Assembly (NCBI GenBank): GCA_017592665.1
Contig: JAGFNW010000006.1
Location: 220,752 to 284,751, forward strand
Direction of reading: 5' to 3'
From: Streptosporangiaceae bacterium NEAU-GS5
GTDB taxonomy: Bacteria; Actinomycetota; Actinomycetes; Streptosporangiales; Streptosporangiaceae
Length of the DNA stretch: 64,000 nucleotides
Position numbers and translations under genes: made by a program. The notes under the pieces are model-generated. The model did not search any database. It worked only from the letters and a program-made list of their open reading frames with translations, and had not been told where the DNA came from. This document shows, piece after piece, positions 1 to 8,185 of the stretch; position 1 is the stretch's first letter; every line of letters starts with the position of its first letter.

Positions 1-219
1 GGCCAGCACCAGGTCGCAGTCGACCACGGACTGCCGGAGGTCGGCGTCGGCCCGCATGTTGACCAGCTTGGCCGCGTTGACCACGCCGATGCTGAGCGTG
101 CGGCCCTCGTCGATGGCGCCGACGCAGCGGCCGAGCACCTCGCCCATGGTCAGCGCGTCGAGCGGCGCGCCGAGGATCTGTGCTCGGGAACGTTCCTGCC
201 ATCCGGGCACCGCAGCCAT
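1..219 (-). CDS. WecG/TagA/CpsF-family glycosyltransferase, N-terminal part (runs off left edge)
   Basis: The visible 73 codons begin with ATG at 219 and read off the window edge. The stretch ILGAPLDALTM followed about 20 residues later by VVNAAKLVNMRAD is the N-terminal signature of the WecG/TagA/CpsF family, which transfers N-acetylmannosamine-type sugars to undecaprenyl-diphosphate-linked acceptors at the inner face of the membrane. The start codon overlaps the TGA of rfbD by 4 bp (ATGA), so translation is probably coupled to the rhamnose gene upstream. With the sugar transferase and RmlA/B/D genes nearby, a role in exopolysaccharide or wall-glycan assembly is likely. The catalytic half lies outside the window, so donor and acceptor cannot be judged. 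Confidence 0.8.
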   Translation of the reverse strand, partial: MAAVPGWQERSRAQILGAPLDALTMGEVLGRCVGAIDEGRTLSIGVVNAAKLVNMRADADLRQSVVDCDLVLA

Positions 220-1073
220 CACGCCCTCCCCACAAGGTGGGGCCACGCGTCGTGGAGCGCTTCCCGCCATCCCCGCATGGGGGGCAGGCCGGCGGCGCGC
301 CATCCTTCGTGACCCAGCACGCTGAACCCCGGACGGCTGGCCGGTCTCGGGAAATCGCGCGTGGTTGCAGACCGTACTCGCTCCGGGTCCGCACCGGAAA
401 GGGTGAAGATTTCCCGCGCGAAGCCGTTCCAGGTGGTCTGCCCCGCGTTGGTGCCGTGGTAGACGCCGGGCGGCGCGCCGGCCCGCGCCAGCGCGACGAT
501 CTGGGCCGCAAGGTCGGCCGACCAGGTGGGCTGGCCGTGCTGGTCGTCGACCACCTTGACGGGGCCGTCTCCGGCGGCCAGCCGTCGCATGGTGTGCGCG
601 AAGTTGGGGCCGTGCGCCCCGTAGAGCCAGGCCGTGCGGACCACGGTCGCGCCGTGCGCCAGCGCGGCCCGCTCTCCGGCGAGCTTGGTCCTCCCGTACG
701 CGTTGACGGGCCCGACCGGGTCGTCCTCTCCGTACGGCGTGCTCGCCGTACCAGGGAAGACGTAGTCGGTGGAGATATGGATCAGGCGGGCGCCGTACAT
801 GTCCGATGCGGCGGCGAGGGCCTCGACGGCGTGGCCGTTGACCGCGAGGGCCGCGTCCTCCTGGGCCTCGGCGTCGTCGACGGCCGTCCAGGCCGCGCAG
901 TTGACCACGACGTCCGGCTTGAGATCGCGTACGGCCTCGGCCGCCGCGCCCGGAACGCAGATGTCGAGCAGGTCGCGCCCGGCCGCGGTCACGTCTTCGG
1001 CATCCCGGCGCAGCAACGCCACGAGGTCCGTCCCGAGCATGCCCGACGCCCCGGTCACCAGCCATCTGGTCAT
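219..1073 (-). CDS. rfbD: dTDP-4-dehydrorhamnose reductase
   Basis: A 284-residue extended SDR that makes dTDP-L-rhamnose with NAD(P)H, the last step of the Rml pathway. The Rossmann motif TGASGMLG is at residues 7-14, STDYVF at 101-106, and the catalytic YGRTK at 126-130. Length is normal for RmlD. The ATG at 1073 overlaps the stop of the preceding membrane phosphatase gene by 4 bp, and its own TGA overlaps the next ATG by 4 bp, so four genes here are translationally chained. A longer upstream reading in this frame belongs to antisense or overlap sequence and lacks family similarity. No rmlC gene is seen nearby, so the epimerase must be encoded elsewhere. Confidence 0.93.
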   Translation of the reverse strand: MTRWLVTGASGMLGTDLVALLRRDAEDVTAAGRDLLDICVPGAAAEAVRDLKPDVVVNCAAWTAVDDAEAQEDAALAVNGHAVEALAAASDMYGARLIHISTDYVFPGTASTPYGEDDPVGPVNAYGRTKLAGERAALAHGATVVRTAWLYGAHGPNFAHTMRRLAAGDGPVKVVDDQHGQPTWSADLAAQIVALARAGAPPGVYHGTNAGQTTWNGFAREIFTLSGADPERVRSATTRDFPRPASRPGFSVLGHEGWRAAGLPPMRGWREALHDAWPHLVGRA

Positions 1074-2071
1074 CGCACGTCTCCTGGAAGCGTGAGGTCG
1101 GTGAGCACGGCGCGGTGGTCGCTGCCGGGCATGGGGATGACCCGGAAGGCGCGCACGGCGATCCGGGGGTCGGCCAGCACGTGGTCGATCGCGATCTTCC
1201 GGATGAACCAGGGCTGGCCGATGTAGGGCCACGTGGTGCGCAGGCCCATACCGGTGACGTCGGCGGCGTCGCGGTAGCCGGTGGCGATCAGGTCGCGCAT
1301 CACCCGGTGGTCGAGCGTGGAGTTGAAGTCGCCGCCGAGGATCCGCAGGCGCCCGCCCGCCGGGGGCAGCGCGCGGACGCTGGACTCCCAGCACGCGCTC
1401 CGCCAGCCGCCGGACGGCGCGCACGCGTGCACGGCCACGAAGTCGACCAGCTGGTCGCCAGGGAGGGAGAGCGTGGTCGCGACCTGGTTGGGGCCATCTC
1501 CAGGGATGAGCTTCCCCGGGGTCATGGGGTAGCGGGCGTAGATCGCCGTGCCCTTGGCGTACGCGTCGTCGAAGACCGCGTGGAACGGCAGGAACTCGGC
1601 GATCCCCGCCTTGTCCATGGCCTCACGCAGGCCGGGCTCGTATTCGAAGACGGCGAGGACGTCGGGGCGGATGCGCTGGATCGAGTCCAACAGGGTGTCC
1701 GCCGTGACGGCGCTGTGGTACAGGTTCGCGGTCAGCACGCGGAGCGCCGGGCCCGAGACCACCGGATTCCGGTCGCCGAACGCGCGCGGCGCGACGACGG
1801 CGACCAGGACCACGCTCACGGCGAGCGCCGTCAGCGCCACCGGCCAGCGCCGCAGCACGAGCGCGAGCGCCGTCGGCACGAGCGAGGCCGCAGCCGCGTA
1901 CGGAGTGAACGACACCAGCTGCGACCAGCGGAACTTCGGCTCCCATCCGAACACGCGGAGGAACGCCCACCCTGCGAAGGGCAGCACGAGCGTCCACAGG
2001 ACGGCCGAGACCCAGCGGCGCGCCGGCGCGGCCGTGGCGATCGTGTGGGCCGCGAGCGCGGTGTTGGTCAC
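1070..2071 (-). CDS. membrane-anchored endonuclease/exonuclease/phosphatase (EEP) family protein
   Basis: A 333-residue protein with three N-terminal hydrophobic segments (about residues 20-42, 55-74 and 78-95), followed by an EEP-fold catalytic domain facing outward or at the membrane. The diagnostic motifs are GGDFNST at about 246-252 and SDHRAVL at about 317-323, which hold the metal-binding Asp/Asn and catalytic Asp-His. RVLTANLYHS near residue 111 is the first EEP strand. The GTG at 2071 overlaps the rfbB stop (GTGA), and the stop overlaps the rfbD ATG. The substrate is unknown; family members are phosphodiesterases or phosphatases. Location inside a rhamnose operon suggests action on a lipid-linked or surface phosphate, but that is inference. 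Confidence 0.8.
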   Translation of the reverse strand: MTNTALAAHTIATAAPARRWVSAVLWTLVLPFAGWAFLRVFGWEPKFRWSQLVSFTPYAAAASLVPTALALVLRRWPVALTALAVSVVLVAVVAPRAFGDRNPVVSGPALRVLTANLYHSAVTADTLLDSIQRIRPDVLAVFEYEPGLREAMDKAGIAEFLPFHAVFDDAYAKGTAIYARYPMTPGKLIPGDGPNQVATTLSLPGDQLVDFVAVHACAPSGGWRSACWESSVRALPPAGGRLRILGGDFNSTLDHRVMRDLIATGYRDAADVTGMGLRTTWPYIGQPWFIRKIAIDHVLADPRIAVRAFRVIPMPGSDHRAVLTDLTLPGDVR

Positions 2072-3045
2072 CGGGCGCCCATCGAGGCGCGCAGCGGCTT
2101 CCACCAGGAGGGGTTGTCCACGTACCACTCGATCGTGGCGGCCAGGCCCTCTTCGAAGCCGACCTCAGGCGCGTAGCCGAGGGCGCGGAGCTTGGCGTCG
2201 GACAGCGAGTAGCGGCGGTCGTGGCCCTTGCGGTCGGGCACCCGCTCGATCATCTCGCGCGGCGCGTCCAGGGCGTCGAGGATGCGCTCGGTGAGCTCCA
2301 GGTTGGTCAGCTCGGCAGTGCCGGCGATGTGGTAGATCTCGCCCGGCTCGCCCCGCTCGGCCACCAGCTGGATGCCCTGGCAGTGGTCGGCCACGTGGAT
2401 CCAGTCGCGGACGTTGCCGCCGTCGCCGTAGAGCGGCACGTGGCGGCCCTCGATCAGATTGGTGGCGAAGCGCGGGATGACCTTCTCGGGGTGCTGGTAG
2501 GGGCCGTAGTTGTTGCCGCAGCGGGTGATCGACACGGGCAGCCCGTGGGTGATCGCGTACGCGCGGGCGATCAGGTCGCCGCCGGCCTTCGCGGCCGAAT
2601 AGGGCGAGCGCGGCGCCAGTGGGGCCGACTCGTCCCAGGAGCCCTCGGCGATCGTGCCGTAGACCTCGTCGGTGGAGACCTGGATCACCTTGGGGATCCG
2701 GGCCGTCAGGCAGGCGTCGAGGAGCGTCTGGGTGCCCAGCACGTTCGTACGGACGAAGTCGGCGGCCCCGTCGATGGAACGATCTACGTGGGACTCCGCC
2801 GCGAAGTGCAGGACGACGTCATGACCTGGCAGGACGTCGGCCAGCAGACGCCCGTCGCAGACGTCGCCCCGCACGAAGGTGTAGCGGCCCTCGACCGGAG
2901 CCAGATTGGCCAGATTGCCGGCGTACGTCAGCCGGTCGTAGACCGTGACCGAAGCACCGGCGAAAGCCGGGAATCCACCCGACAGAACCGTACGAACATA
3001 TTGAGAGCCGATGAATCCAGCACCACCGGTGACGAAAATCTTCAC
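2068..3045 (-). CDS. rfbB: dTDP-glucose 4,6-dehydratase
   Basis: A 325-residue extended SDR that converts dTDP-glucose to dTDP-4-keto-6-deoxyglucose. TGGAGFIG at residues 6-13 binds NAD, STDEVYG at 124-130 carries the catalytic Asp-Glu, and YSAAK at 149-153 the Tyr-Lys pair. The GTG at 3045 gives the typical start VKIFVTGGAGFIG; upstream in-frame codons add a non-homologous tail. It is the first gene of the minus-strand chain rfbB, EEP, rfbD, wecG-like. A TAAGAT hexamer at 3083-3088 (minus strand) could serve as its -10 element. The gene diverges from an oxygenase gene across 187 bp. Confidence 0.93.
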   Translation of the reverse strand: MKIFVTGGAGFIGSQYVRTVLSGGFPAFAGASVTVYDRLTYAGNLANLAPVEGRYTFVRGDVCDGRLLADVLPGHDVVLHFAAESHVDRSIDGAADFVRTNVLGTQTLLDACLTARIPKVIQVSTDEVYGTIAEGSWDESAPLAPRSPYSAAKAGGDLIARAYAITHGLPVSITRCGNNYGPYQHPEKVIPRFATNLIEGRHVPLYGDGGNVRDWIHVADHCQGIQLVAERGEPGEIYHIAGTAELTNLELTERILDALDAPREMIERVPDRKGHDRRYSLSDAKLRALGYAPEVGFEEGLAATIEWYVDNPSWWKPLRASMGAR

Positions 3046-3116
3046 GTTGGAATCCCACACCCACCTGTACGCCGTCGAAGACATCTTAGAAGCGACGCTT
3101 TGTGACTCGTTTCGGT

Positions 3117-3128
3117 TGACATCTGTCA
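3117..3128. promoter_or_regulatory. short perfect inverted repeat in the divergent rfbB/oxygenase promoter region
   Basis: TGACA-TC-TGTCA lies midway between two divergent genes. The preceding T makes a TTGACA hexamer at 3116-3121 on the plus strand, although no good -10 lies at the right distance. It may be an operator for a shared regulator. Only the sequence symmetry supports this. Confidence 0.3.
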
Positions 3129-3232
3129 GAGAGGTAATCGTGTCACCCAAGGGACCCCCCGGCTTCACCAGTAACGGCTAGCATTCGGGAGTCTGCCGCC
3201 AAAGGAACGGTCCACCGAGGGGAGCACCACTC

Positions 3233-4129
3233 ATGACCACGGTCTATTCCAACAGCGGTGTGGATGACGACACACGGCGCACCATGCTCTACACGGGCGA
3301 TATCTTCGTCTATCCGGCGTCTCCGGCGTCCGCCGAGCTGATCGGGTTCGCCCGGGAGCGCATTGAGGAGGCCTTCCGGGGCCGAGACCCGGAGACGGCG
3401 CAGTACGAAATGCCCGTGGAGGAGTTCGCCGCGCTGCTCGCCGATCTGAAGCCCCGCTTCATTCATCATCGCCAGTGCAAGAAGTTGTTGCCGATGGTGA
3501 TCGAAGAAGCCGACTGCGACCTCGACCTGACCTACTTCGACGTGCCGCGGCTGCGCACCTCGACCTCGCATGACTACCTGACCTCCGGCATCTCCTACGC
3601 CTTCCACCCGCACCGCGACTGCTGGTATTCGGCCCCCTTCAACCAGATCAACTGGTGGATCCCCATCTATCCGGTGGTCGCCGAGAATGTCATGGCGTTC
3701 CACACGCAGTATTTCGACCGCCCCGTGGCCAACGGCAGCGCCCGCTACGACTACGCCGAGTGGAATCGCAGCTCCCGTCACACGGCCGCCCAGCACGTCC
3801 AGAACGACACCCGGGAGCAGCCGCGTCCCGAGGAGCCGATCGAGCTCGACCCGCAGGTCCGGGTCGTCCCCGAGGCCGGGGGCAAGATGATGTTCTCCGG
3901 CGCCCAGCTGCACTCCACCGTCCCCAACACCTCCGGCCGCACCCGCTTCAGCATCGACTTCCGCACGGTCCACGTCGGCGACGTGCGTGACCGCGTGGGC
4001 GCCCCCAACGTCGACGCCTCCTGCACCGGCACCACGCTCCGCGATTTCGTCCGCTGCTCCGACCTTGGGCGGATGCCGGAGGACCTGGCCGTCGCTTATG
4101 AGAAGGAAGCCCTCCTGATCAGGAGCTGA
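3233..4129 (+). CDS. putative non-heme Fe(II)/2-oxoglutarate-dependent oxygenase
   Basis: A 298-residue soluble protein. HPHRD at 125-129 offers the HxD iron ligands (His127, Asp129). Near the C terminus, LHSTVPN followed by RTRFSIDFR (227-244) supplies the distal His227 and a 2-oxoglutarate-binding Arg, the layout of phytanoyl-CoA-hydroxylase-like enzymes. The ATG at 3233 has a GAGGGGA ribosome-binding site at 3217-3223. It stands alone on the plus strand, overlapping the 3' end of rfbA by 11 bp tail to tail. Setting among nucleotide-sugar and glycan genes suggests oxidation of a sugar nucleotide or lipid-linked intermediate, but the substrate cannot be read from the sequence. Assignment rests on motif order only. 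Confidence 0.6.
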   Translation: MTTVYSNSGVDDDTRRTMLYTGDIFVYPASPASAELIGFARERIEEAFRGRDPETAQYEMPVEEFAALLADLKPRFIHHRQCKKLLPMVIEEADCDLDLTYFDVPRLRTSTSHDYLTSGISYAFHPHRDCWYSAPFNQINWWIPIYPVVAENVMAFHTQYFDRPVANGSARYDYAEWNRSSRHTAAQHVQNDTREQPRPEEPIELDPQVRVVPEAGGKMMFSGAQLHSTVPNTSGRTRFSIDFRTVHVGDVRDRVGAPNVDASCTGTTLRDFVRCSDLGRMPEDLAVAYEKEALLIRS

Positions 4130-5186
4130 TCTGCACCCGGCTCTCGTCGCCCAGGATGAGGCGGTGAGCGCGCGGCACGCGGGGCGCGGGGGTCACCTCC
4201 GCGCCCCTTCCGATGAGGGAGGCCTCGATCCGGCCGACCCCCCGGATCGACGCGCCCTTGAGCACGATCGAATATTCGATCTCGCTGTCGGCCACCTGGC
4301 AGCCGTCGGCGATCGAGGTGAACGGACCCACATAGGAGTCGCGGATCAGTGCGTCCCGCCCGATGACGGCCGGGCCTACGATGCGCGAGCGCTCCACCAC
4401 CGCGCCGGCCTCGATCGCGACCCGCCCGATGATCTCGCTGTGCGCGTCGACGCGGCCGTCCTCGCGCGGTTCTACGCTCTCCAGGACCAGCCGGTTGACC
4501 TCGAGCATGTCGGCGACGTTTCCGGTGTCCTTCCAGTAGCCGGAGATGATCGTGGAGTCCACCCGCCGGCCCGTGTCGAGCAGCCCCTGGATGGCGTCGG
4601 TGATCTCCAGCTCGCCGCGCCACGACGGCTTCAGCTCGGCCACGGCCGCGTGCACGGCCGGCGAGAACAGGTAGACGCCGACCAGTGCGAGGTCGCTCTT
4701 GGGCTCGCGCGGCTTCTCCTCCAGCCCCACCACGCGGCCGTCCGGGCCGAGCTCGGCCACGCCGAACTGCCGCGGGTCGCCCACCTTGGTCAGCATGATC
4801 TGCGCCGCCGGCCCCTCGCGCCGGAACGTCTCGACGATGTCGTTGATCCCACCGACGATGAAGTTGTCGCCGAGGTACATGACGAAGTCGTCCTCGCCCA
4901 GGTAGTCGCGGGCGATCAGGACCGCGTGCGCCAGCCCGAGGGGGGCCGCCTGGCGCAGGTAGGTGACCTCGAGGCCGAACCGCGACCCGTCGCCGACGGC
5001 GGCCTCGATCTCGGCCTGGGTGTCCCCCACGACCATGCCGACCTCGCGCACGCCGGCCGCCGCGACCGCCTCGAGCCCGTAGAACAGCACGGGCTTGTTG
5101 GCCACCGGGACCAGCTGCTTGGCCTGGGTGTGCGTGATGGGCCGCAGCCGGGTCCCCGAACCTCCGGCCAGCACCAGGGCTTTCAT
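4119..5186 (-). CDS. rfbA: glucose-1-phosphate thymidylyltransferase, long form
   Basis: A 355-residue nucleotidyltransferase that makes dTDP-glucose. The N-terminal signature GGSGTRLRP spans 8-16, and YLGDN at 104-108 holds the metal-binding Asp. It is longer than the roughly 290-residue RmlA of E. coli and has a C-terminal extension with hexapeptide-like repeats (IIGRVAIEAGAVV, then IVGPAVIGRDALI), as in the StrD/RfbA long forms of actinomycetes. The ATG directly abuts the TAA of the sugar transferase upstream (TAA at 5187-5189, ATG at 5186), so the two are one operon. It feeds RfbB and RfbD encoded a few kilobases away. Confidence 0.88.
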   Translation of the reverse strand: MKALVLAGGSGTRLRPITHTQAKQLVPVANKPVLFYGLEAVAAAGVREVGMVVGDTQAEIEAAVGDGSRFGLEVTYLRQAAPLGLAHAVLIARDYLGEDDFVMYLGDNFIVGGINDIVETFRREGPAAQIMLTKVGDPRQFGVAELGPDGRVVGLEEKPREPKSDLALVGVYLFSPAVHAAVAELKPSWRGELEITDAIQGLLDTGRRVDSTIISGYWKDTGNVADMLEVNRLVLESVEPREDGRVDAHSEIIGRVAIEAGAVVERSRIVGPAVIGRDALIRDSYVGPFTSIADGCQVADSEIEYSIVLKGASIRGVGRIEASLIGRGAEVTPAPRVPRAHRLILGDESRVQISS

Positions 5187-6653
5187 TTAATAGGCGCCTT
5201 CCGCGCTCATGACCGCCGACACGGTCTTCCACAGGATCTGAATGTCCAAAGCGAGCGACCAGTTCTCGACGTATCGAAGGTCGAGCCGTACGGACTCTTC
5301 CCACGACAGGTCGGAGCGGCCGCTGACCTGCCAGAGGCCTGTCATGCCCGGCTTGACGACCAGGCGGCGGCGCACGTCCGAGCCGTATTGCTCGACCTCG
5401 TCGGGCAGCGGCGGACGCGGTCCCACCAGTGACATGTCGCCCCGCAACACGTTGATGAGCTGCGGCAACTCATCCAGCGAGTAGCGGCGCAGCACCACGC
5501 CGACGCGGGTGATGCGTGGATCGTTCCGAATCTTGAAAAGCACCCCGTTGTGTTCGTTCGCGGCCTCGAGCATCTTCTTGTGCCGCTCGGCGTCCTGGTG
5601 CATGGTGCGGAACTTGACCACGTCGAACTCGCGGCCGCCCCGGCCGACCCGGACCTGCCGGAACAGCGCCGGACCCGAGCTGGTGGAGCGGATCAGCACG
5701 CCGATCACCAGCATCGGCAGGGCCAGCACGAACAGCAGGAGCGCGGCCACGATCCGGTCGAATCCGCTCTTGAGCAGGTGGCCCGTGCCGTCGATGCGCG
5801 GGTGCTCCACGTGCAGCAGCGGCATGCCGGCCACGGGGCGGATGGTGGTCCGCGGGCCGGCCACGTCGAGCAGGGCGGGGGCGACGAACAGGTCCGTGCC
5901 GCGGCTCTCGATGCTCCAGGCGAGCCGGCGCAGCGCCGCGCCGTCGAGTTCGGGGCAGGCCAGCACCGCGACCGCGTGCGCGTCCACCTTGTCGACCACC
6001 TCGGGCACGTCGCCGAAGTCGCCGAGCACCGGCACACCGTCGATGCCGTCCCTGCGCCGCTGGAACTGCCCGTACGGCAGGCAGACCGCGACCACCTTCA
6101 TCCCGTGGTACGGCTGGCGCCGGAACTGGGAGACGAGGTTGCGCGCCGAGGCACGATGGCCGACGACCACCACGCGGCGCATGTGGTCGCCGCGGGCGCG
6201 CAGCCGGTGGAGGCCCTTGCGCATCCGGTGCCGGAACAAAAGGGTCATGAAGACCGTGACCGGAAGTCCGGCGACGACATAGCTGCGCGCGACCTCGGCC
6301 TGCACCATGTAGGACCCGATGGCGACGAATGCCGTGAGTCCCATCCAGGCGTTGATGACCGCCCGGAACTCCTCGGTCCCCTCACCCAGAATGCGTTTCC
6401 GGTGCCCGCCGGCCAGCCCGAGCGCGAGCGGCCAGGACAGCGCGAGCGCGGCGCCGAACACCGCGTCGAAGATCGAGATGAACATGCCCAGCGCGTAGTG
6501 GCGGACCGCGACCACGCCGCCCAACGCGATCAGGGCGCAGCACAGGTCTCCGAAGACCAGCAACTTCTGGTACGCGCGCGTCCAGAAGCCAGGCGAGACG
6601 CTCCGCCCTGGCTCGGGCACCAGCAGTTCTGGTAACCCTGAGGGATGTTCCAT
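5187..6653 (-). CDS. polyprenyl-phosphate sugar-1-phosphate transferase (exopolysaccharide initiation)
   Basis: About 488 residues. The N-terminal half has four hydrophobic segments followed by a Rossmann-like region (RRVVVVGHRASARNL). A fifth membrane segment near residues 295-318 precedes the bacterial sugar transferase domain, with KFRTMHQDAE, DELPQLINVLRGDMSLVGPRP and KPGMTGLWQVSGRS motifs. Such enzymes start repeat-unit synthesis by moving a hexose-1-phosphate from a nucleotide sugar to undecaprenyl phosphate on the cytoplasmic face. The start is uncertain: ATG at 6653 or a GTG at 6665 preceded by CAGGGT. It heads an operon with rfbA. Together with the WecG-like enzyme it points to a rhamnose-containing surface polysaccharide. 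Confidence 0.9.
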   Translation of the reverse strand: MEHPSGLPELLVPEPGRSVSPGFWTRAYQKLLVFGDLCCALIALGGVVAVRHYALGMFISIFDAVFGAALALSWPLALGLAGGHRKRILGEGTEEFRAVINAWMGLTAFVAIGSYMVQAEVARSYVVAGLPVTVFMTLLFRHRMRKGLHRLRARGDHMRRVVVVGHRASARNLVSQFRRQPYHGMKVVAVCLPYGQFQRRRDGIDGVPVLGDFGDVPEVVDKVDAHAVAVLACPELDGAALRRLAWSIESRGTDLFVAPALLDVAGPRTTIRPVAGMPLLHVEHPRIDGTGHLLKSGFDRIVAALLLFVLALPMLVIGVLIRSTSSGPALFRQVRVGRGGREFDVVKFRTMHQDAERHKKMLEAANEHNGVLFKIRNDPRITRVGVVLRRYSLDELPQLINVLRGDMSLVGPRPPLPDEVEQYGSDVRRRLVVKPGMTGLWQVSGRSDLSWEESVRLDLRYVENWSLALDIQILWKTVSAVMSAEGAY

Positions 6654-6870
6654 CGGCCCACACACCCCGCACCCTGATTAGTGGCTTGCGAGAGATTGAC
6701 GCACGTATGGTCCTACTGGTTGTCATGCGACTGCAGGGACTCGTGGTGCGCTGTGGCCGGCTAGATCGATACTAGTTACGAACGGATCATCGGGGGAACA
6801 TTTTCGTCTGTCCAGAACCGGCCGTTCTGAGCGCTTGACGGAACGCTCCACACGTGATCTGGGGCTCCCT

Positions 6871-6899
6871 TTGCACAGGTCGAGACCGAATCATATTCT
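6871..6899 (+). promoter_or_regulatory. promoter of the crotonase gene (leaderless)
   Basis: TTGCAC at 6871-6876 and TATTCT at 6894-6899 are separated by exactly 17 bp. The -10 element ends 6 nt before the ATG at 6906, so transcription should start at or next to the start codon. No Shine-Dalgarno sequence is present, consistent with a leaderless mRNA. Confidence 0.6.
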
Positions 6900-6905
6900 G
6901 CGGCC

Positions 6906-7643
6906 ATGGCTGTTGAGGTAGCCCGTTCGGGCGCCGTTCTCACCGTTGTCATCGATCGGCCGGATGTCCGAAACGCGGTAGATGGGCCGACCGCGCAAGC
7001 CCTCGCCGACGCGTTCCGCGCGTTCGAGACCGACGAGGAGGCGGCCGTGGCCGTGCTCTGGGGAGCGGGCGGCACGTTCTGTTCCGGAGCCGATCTGCAC
7101 GCCGTGGGCACGCCGGACGGCAACCGCGTCGACGCGGACGGCGACGGCCCCATGGGGCCCACCCGGATGCGCCTGTCGAAGCCGGTCATCGCCGCGGTCG
7201 AGGGCTACGCCGTGGCCGGCGGGCTGGAGCTCGCCCTGTGGTGCGATCTGCGGGTGGCCGCCGAGGACGCCACGTTCGGGGTGTTCTGCCGGCGCTGGGG
7301 CGTCCCGTTGATCGACGGCGGCACCGTGCGGCTGCCGCGGATCGTCGGGCTCGGCCGGGCGCTCGACCTTATTCTCACCGGCCGGCCCGTGCCGGCTCCG
7401 GAGGCGTACGAGATGGGGCTGGTCAACCGGGTCGTGCCAGCGGGCACCGCGCGGCGGCATGCCGAGGAGCTGGCCGCCCAGCTCGCGGCGCTGCCGCAGG
7501 CGTGCCTGCGCAACGACCGCATGTCCGCGCTCGAGAGCCGGTCGCTCGACGACGAGTTCCACTATGGCCTCGCCTCCCTGCGCGCCGGGATGGCCGAGGG
7601 CGTGGCCCGCTTCCAATCGGGCCAGGGACGACACGGAAGCTAG
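6906..7643 (+). CDS. enoyl-CoA hydratase/isomerase (crotonase) family protein with atypical active site
   Basis: A 245-residue crotonase-fold protein. The oxyanion-hole motifs are present: CSGADL at 59-64 and AGGLEL at 104-109. When the segment FGVFCRRWGVPLIDGG is aligned with classical hydratases, the first catalytic Glu falls on Cys128, and the second Glu, in the usual AMEM segment, falls on Asp154 (RALDL). A standard hydratase reaction is therefore doubtful. It may be an isomerase, hydrolase or an enzyme with a different acid/base; it should act on an acyl-CoA thioester. It is transcribed alone from a leaderless promoter and ends convergently with a short acidic protein gene (4-bp overlap). 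Confidence 0.85.
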   Translation: MAVEVARSGAVLTVVIDRPDVRNAVDGPTAQALADAFRAFETDEEAAVAVLWGAGGTFCSGADLHAVGTPDGNRVDADGDGPMGPTRMRLSKPVIAAVEGYAVAGGLELALWCDLRVAAEDATFGVFCRRWGVPLIDGGTVRLPRIVGLGRALDLILTGRPVPAPEAYEMGLVNRVVPAGTARRHAEELAAQLAALPQACLRNDRMSALESRSLDDEFHYGLASLRAGMAEGVARFQSGQGRHGS

Positions 7644-8095
7644 TCGTATTCCAGGTCAGGAAGAGGAGATGGCGGTTCCGGGCTACGCCAGATCACGACA
7701 TATCCGTCTCCCGCCTGCTCAACGGCATTACTTAGACGGTCAAGGTCGAAATCCGGCAAATACCGCAAGCGCGCGAGAAACGTCGCATCAGTCGCAGATC
7801 GCGGCACAACACAGCCTTCCCCGTCACGGTCGAGCAGGATGATGAAAACCTCGCCGTCGGCCACCGTCTGACCTCCAACGCGGACTTCGACCACGTCTTC
7901 CCATGCGAGGGCTTCGACGCTCCCGTCGGCGTAATGCCGAGCCACACCCTCTTCTGTGACATAAACATAGGAATCGGGCGTGTGATGAGGATCTGTGGCG
8001 CCATGCGGGGCGCGCGAGTCCGGCGCTCTACTGGATGTGCCCGAGTCCGGCGCTCTACTGGATGTGCCCGAATCCGGCACGGAGTTGCCGTGCAT
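7640..8095 (-). CDS. hypothetical protein with a repeat-expanded N terminus
   Basis: A 151-residue protein. Residues 6-28 are a low-complexity Ser/Pro/Asp tract made of a 9-residue tandem repeat (SGTSSRAPD type). The rest is a compact region beginning YVYVTEEGVARHYADGS that suggests a small beta-rich domain, followed by an acidic C terminus. No family is recognised. ATG at 8095 fits a leaderless transcript: GACAAT at 8103-8108 lies 7 nt upstream, and TTGCAC at 8127-8132 is 18 bp further. There is no in-frame start between the repeats and the conserved part. It overlaps the crotonase stop by 4 bp. Confidence is for a real gene, not for function. Confidence 0.6.
   Translation of the reverse strand: MHGNSVPDSGTSSRAPDSGTSSRAPDSRAPHGATDPHHTPDSYVYVTEEGVARHYADGSVEALAWEDVVEVRVGGQTVADGEVFIILLDRDGEGCVVPRSATDATFLARLRYLPDFDLDRLSNAVEQAGDGYVVIWRSPEPPSPLPDLEYD
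8015..8078. repeat. 27-bp tandem repeat, two full copies and a 10-bp partial third
   Basis: Copies at 8015-8041 and 8042-8068 are identical, and 8069-8078 begins a third with one mismatch. The unit begins CGAGTCCGGCGC and ends GATGTGCC. As 27 is a multiple of three it adds nine residues per unit to the N terminus of the overlapping minus-strand gene. Perfect identity indicates recent slippage. Confidence 0.9.
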
Positions 8096-8185
8096 GGGCG
8101 CGATTGTCGCGAGTCGCTGGCATCCCGTGCAAGGGAATGCACATCCTTAAGTCTGTCCGTATCGACTTGGTCTCCGGCTCGGACG

